A stretch of 6,712 nt of DNA from contig DFUX01000062.1 in assembly GCA_002379855.1 (NCBI GenBank), forward strand, positions 9,136-15,847. Reading direction: 5' to 3'. This stretch comes from Cloacimonetes bacterium UBA4175 (lineage in GTDB: Bacteria > Cloacimonadota > Cloacimonadia > Cloacimonadales > Cloacimonadaceae). Below are positions 6,250 to 6,712 of this stretch, in pieces. The position numbers and the translations under genes are program-made. Positions within the stretch are counted from its first letter, which is position 1. Every line of letters starts with the position of its first letter. The notes beneath the pieces are model-generated. The model did not search any database and had not been told where the DNA came from. It saw only the letters and a list, made by a program, of their open reading frames with translations.

Positions 6250-6665
6250 CCACCATCACCCGCGCCCGGGCGCTGGATGAGCCTCTCTTTGAGAGTATTA
6301 CCCGCATCTGGATTAGCGCTGGCATCAGCAATCCTGCCCGCATGGACGACCTGGCCTCGGTGCGCTACAATCTGGACAACGGCGGCATCATGCTGCTGGC
6401 CTGGGAGGATGAAGAACTGGCCGGAACGGCCTGGCTGAGCCACGACTTCCGTCGCCTCTACATCCACCACATGGCGGTGGAACCCGCCCTGCAAAACCGG
6501 GGCATTGGCAGGCTGCTGCTGCAGGAGGCCCTGCAGATCGCCCGCGAGAAAGGCTTTCAACCCAAACTGGAAGTCCACCGCGACAATCCCGCCGCCCGCC
6601 ATCTATACCACAGTTGCGGCTTCACCGACCTCGACGGCTACATCACCATGATCCGCCGCGGCTGA
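6246..6665 (+). CDS. GNAT family N-acetyltransferase
   Basis: This 139-residue single-domain enzyme should transfer an acetyl group from acetyl-CoA to an amine in the cytoplasm. The acetyl-CoA binding motif A is clear: MAVEPALQNRGIGRLLLQEA (76-95), with the QxxGxG pyrophosphate loop at 83-88. Motif B follows as LEVHRDNPAARHLYHSCGF (108-126), with Tyr121 where GNAT enzymes commonly place the general-acid tyrosine. The preceding strand GTAWLS (60-65) is typical. Length is normal and no extra domain is fused. The TTG start is supported by a strong ribosome site and its overlap with the upstream stop. The substrate is unknown: it could be a small molecule, a protein N-terminus or a transporter component. 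The gene may be a passenger in the operon; no similar enzyme is known to me as a fixed part of Gld-type exporters. Confidence 0.9.
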   Translation: MTTITRARALDEPLFESITRIWISAGISNPARMDDLASVRYNLDNGGIMLLAWEDEELAGTAWLSHDFRRLYIHHMAVEPALQNRGIGRLLLQEALQIAREKGFQPKLEVHRDNPAARHLYHSCGFTDLDGYITMIRRG

Positions 6666-6690
6666 AAAGCCCCCACCTGACCCCAAAACC

Positions 6691-6712
6691 GTGTCATCCC
6701 GGGCTGTCGGGG
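6691..6712 (-). repeat. Inverted partial copy of the left-hand intergenic repeat
   Basis: The window ends inside sequence whose reverse complement matches 212-233 at 19 of 22 positions, including an exact run of 12 (6691-6702 against 222-233). The copy points the opposite way to the left one and is cut by the window edge. Between the acetyltransferase stop and this repeat (6666-6690) I see no convincing intrinsic terminator; the element itself, if it folds like its relative, could serve that role. Confidence 0.65.

Overview
The window carries one compact, plus-strand gene cluster of six genes (about 799 to 6665). It is preceded by about 730 bases of repeat-rich sequence with no convincing gene, and the next intergenic repeat begins at the right edge. 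The genes are GC-rich with strong Shine-Dalgarno sites and ATGA-type overlaps. The protein set (GldA-, GldF- and GldG-like proteins, and an envelope adaptor with a TolC-docking-type hairpin) points to a double-membraned bacterium of the Fibrobacteres-Chlorobi-Bacteroidetes superphylum. The intergenic CGC(A/G)GAT units and GGATCCCGG...CCGGGATGACA repeats remind me of Cloacimonadota-type genomes. That placement rests on style, not on a marker gene.

Layout. Bases 1-706 hold short direct repeats, a nested hairpin repeat (159-233), a triplicated octamer (266-300) and more inverted repeats (356-410, 434-575). An apparent intrinsic terminator (707-728) abuts a good sigma-70-like promoter (730-758). 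Then come a periplasmic adaptor of the MacA/HlyD type (799-1953), a GldA-like ABC ATPase (1964-3013), a GldF-like ABC-2 permease (3010-3732), a GldG-like auxiliary protein (3734-5305), a DUF4340 membrane-anchored protein (5302-6249) and a GNAT acetyltransferase with a TTG start (6246-6665). Gaps are at most 10 bases and three junctions overlap by four bases or fewer, so this looks like a single transcription unit.

Function. The ATPase and permease should form an ABC-2 exporter in the inner membrane. GldG and the DUF4340 protein, each anchored with a large soluble domain probably in the periplasm, are the usual partners of this transporter class. The unusual part is the adaptor at the head of the operon: such adaptors normally serve MacB, RND or HlyB-type pumps and link them to a TolC-like channel. 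None of those pumps is present here. The simplest reading is a Gld-type exporter coupled through an adaptor to the outer membrane, with unknown cargo. The GNAT enzyme may modify a substrate or simply ride along. The families are all known; the combination is the point of interest.
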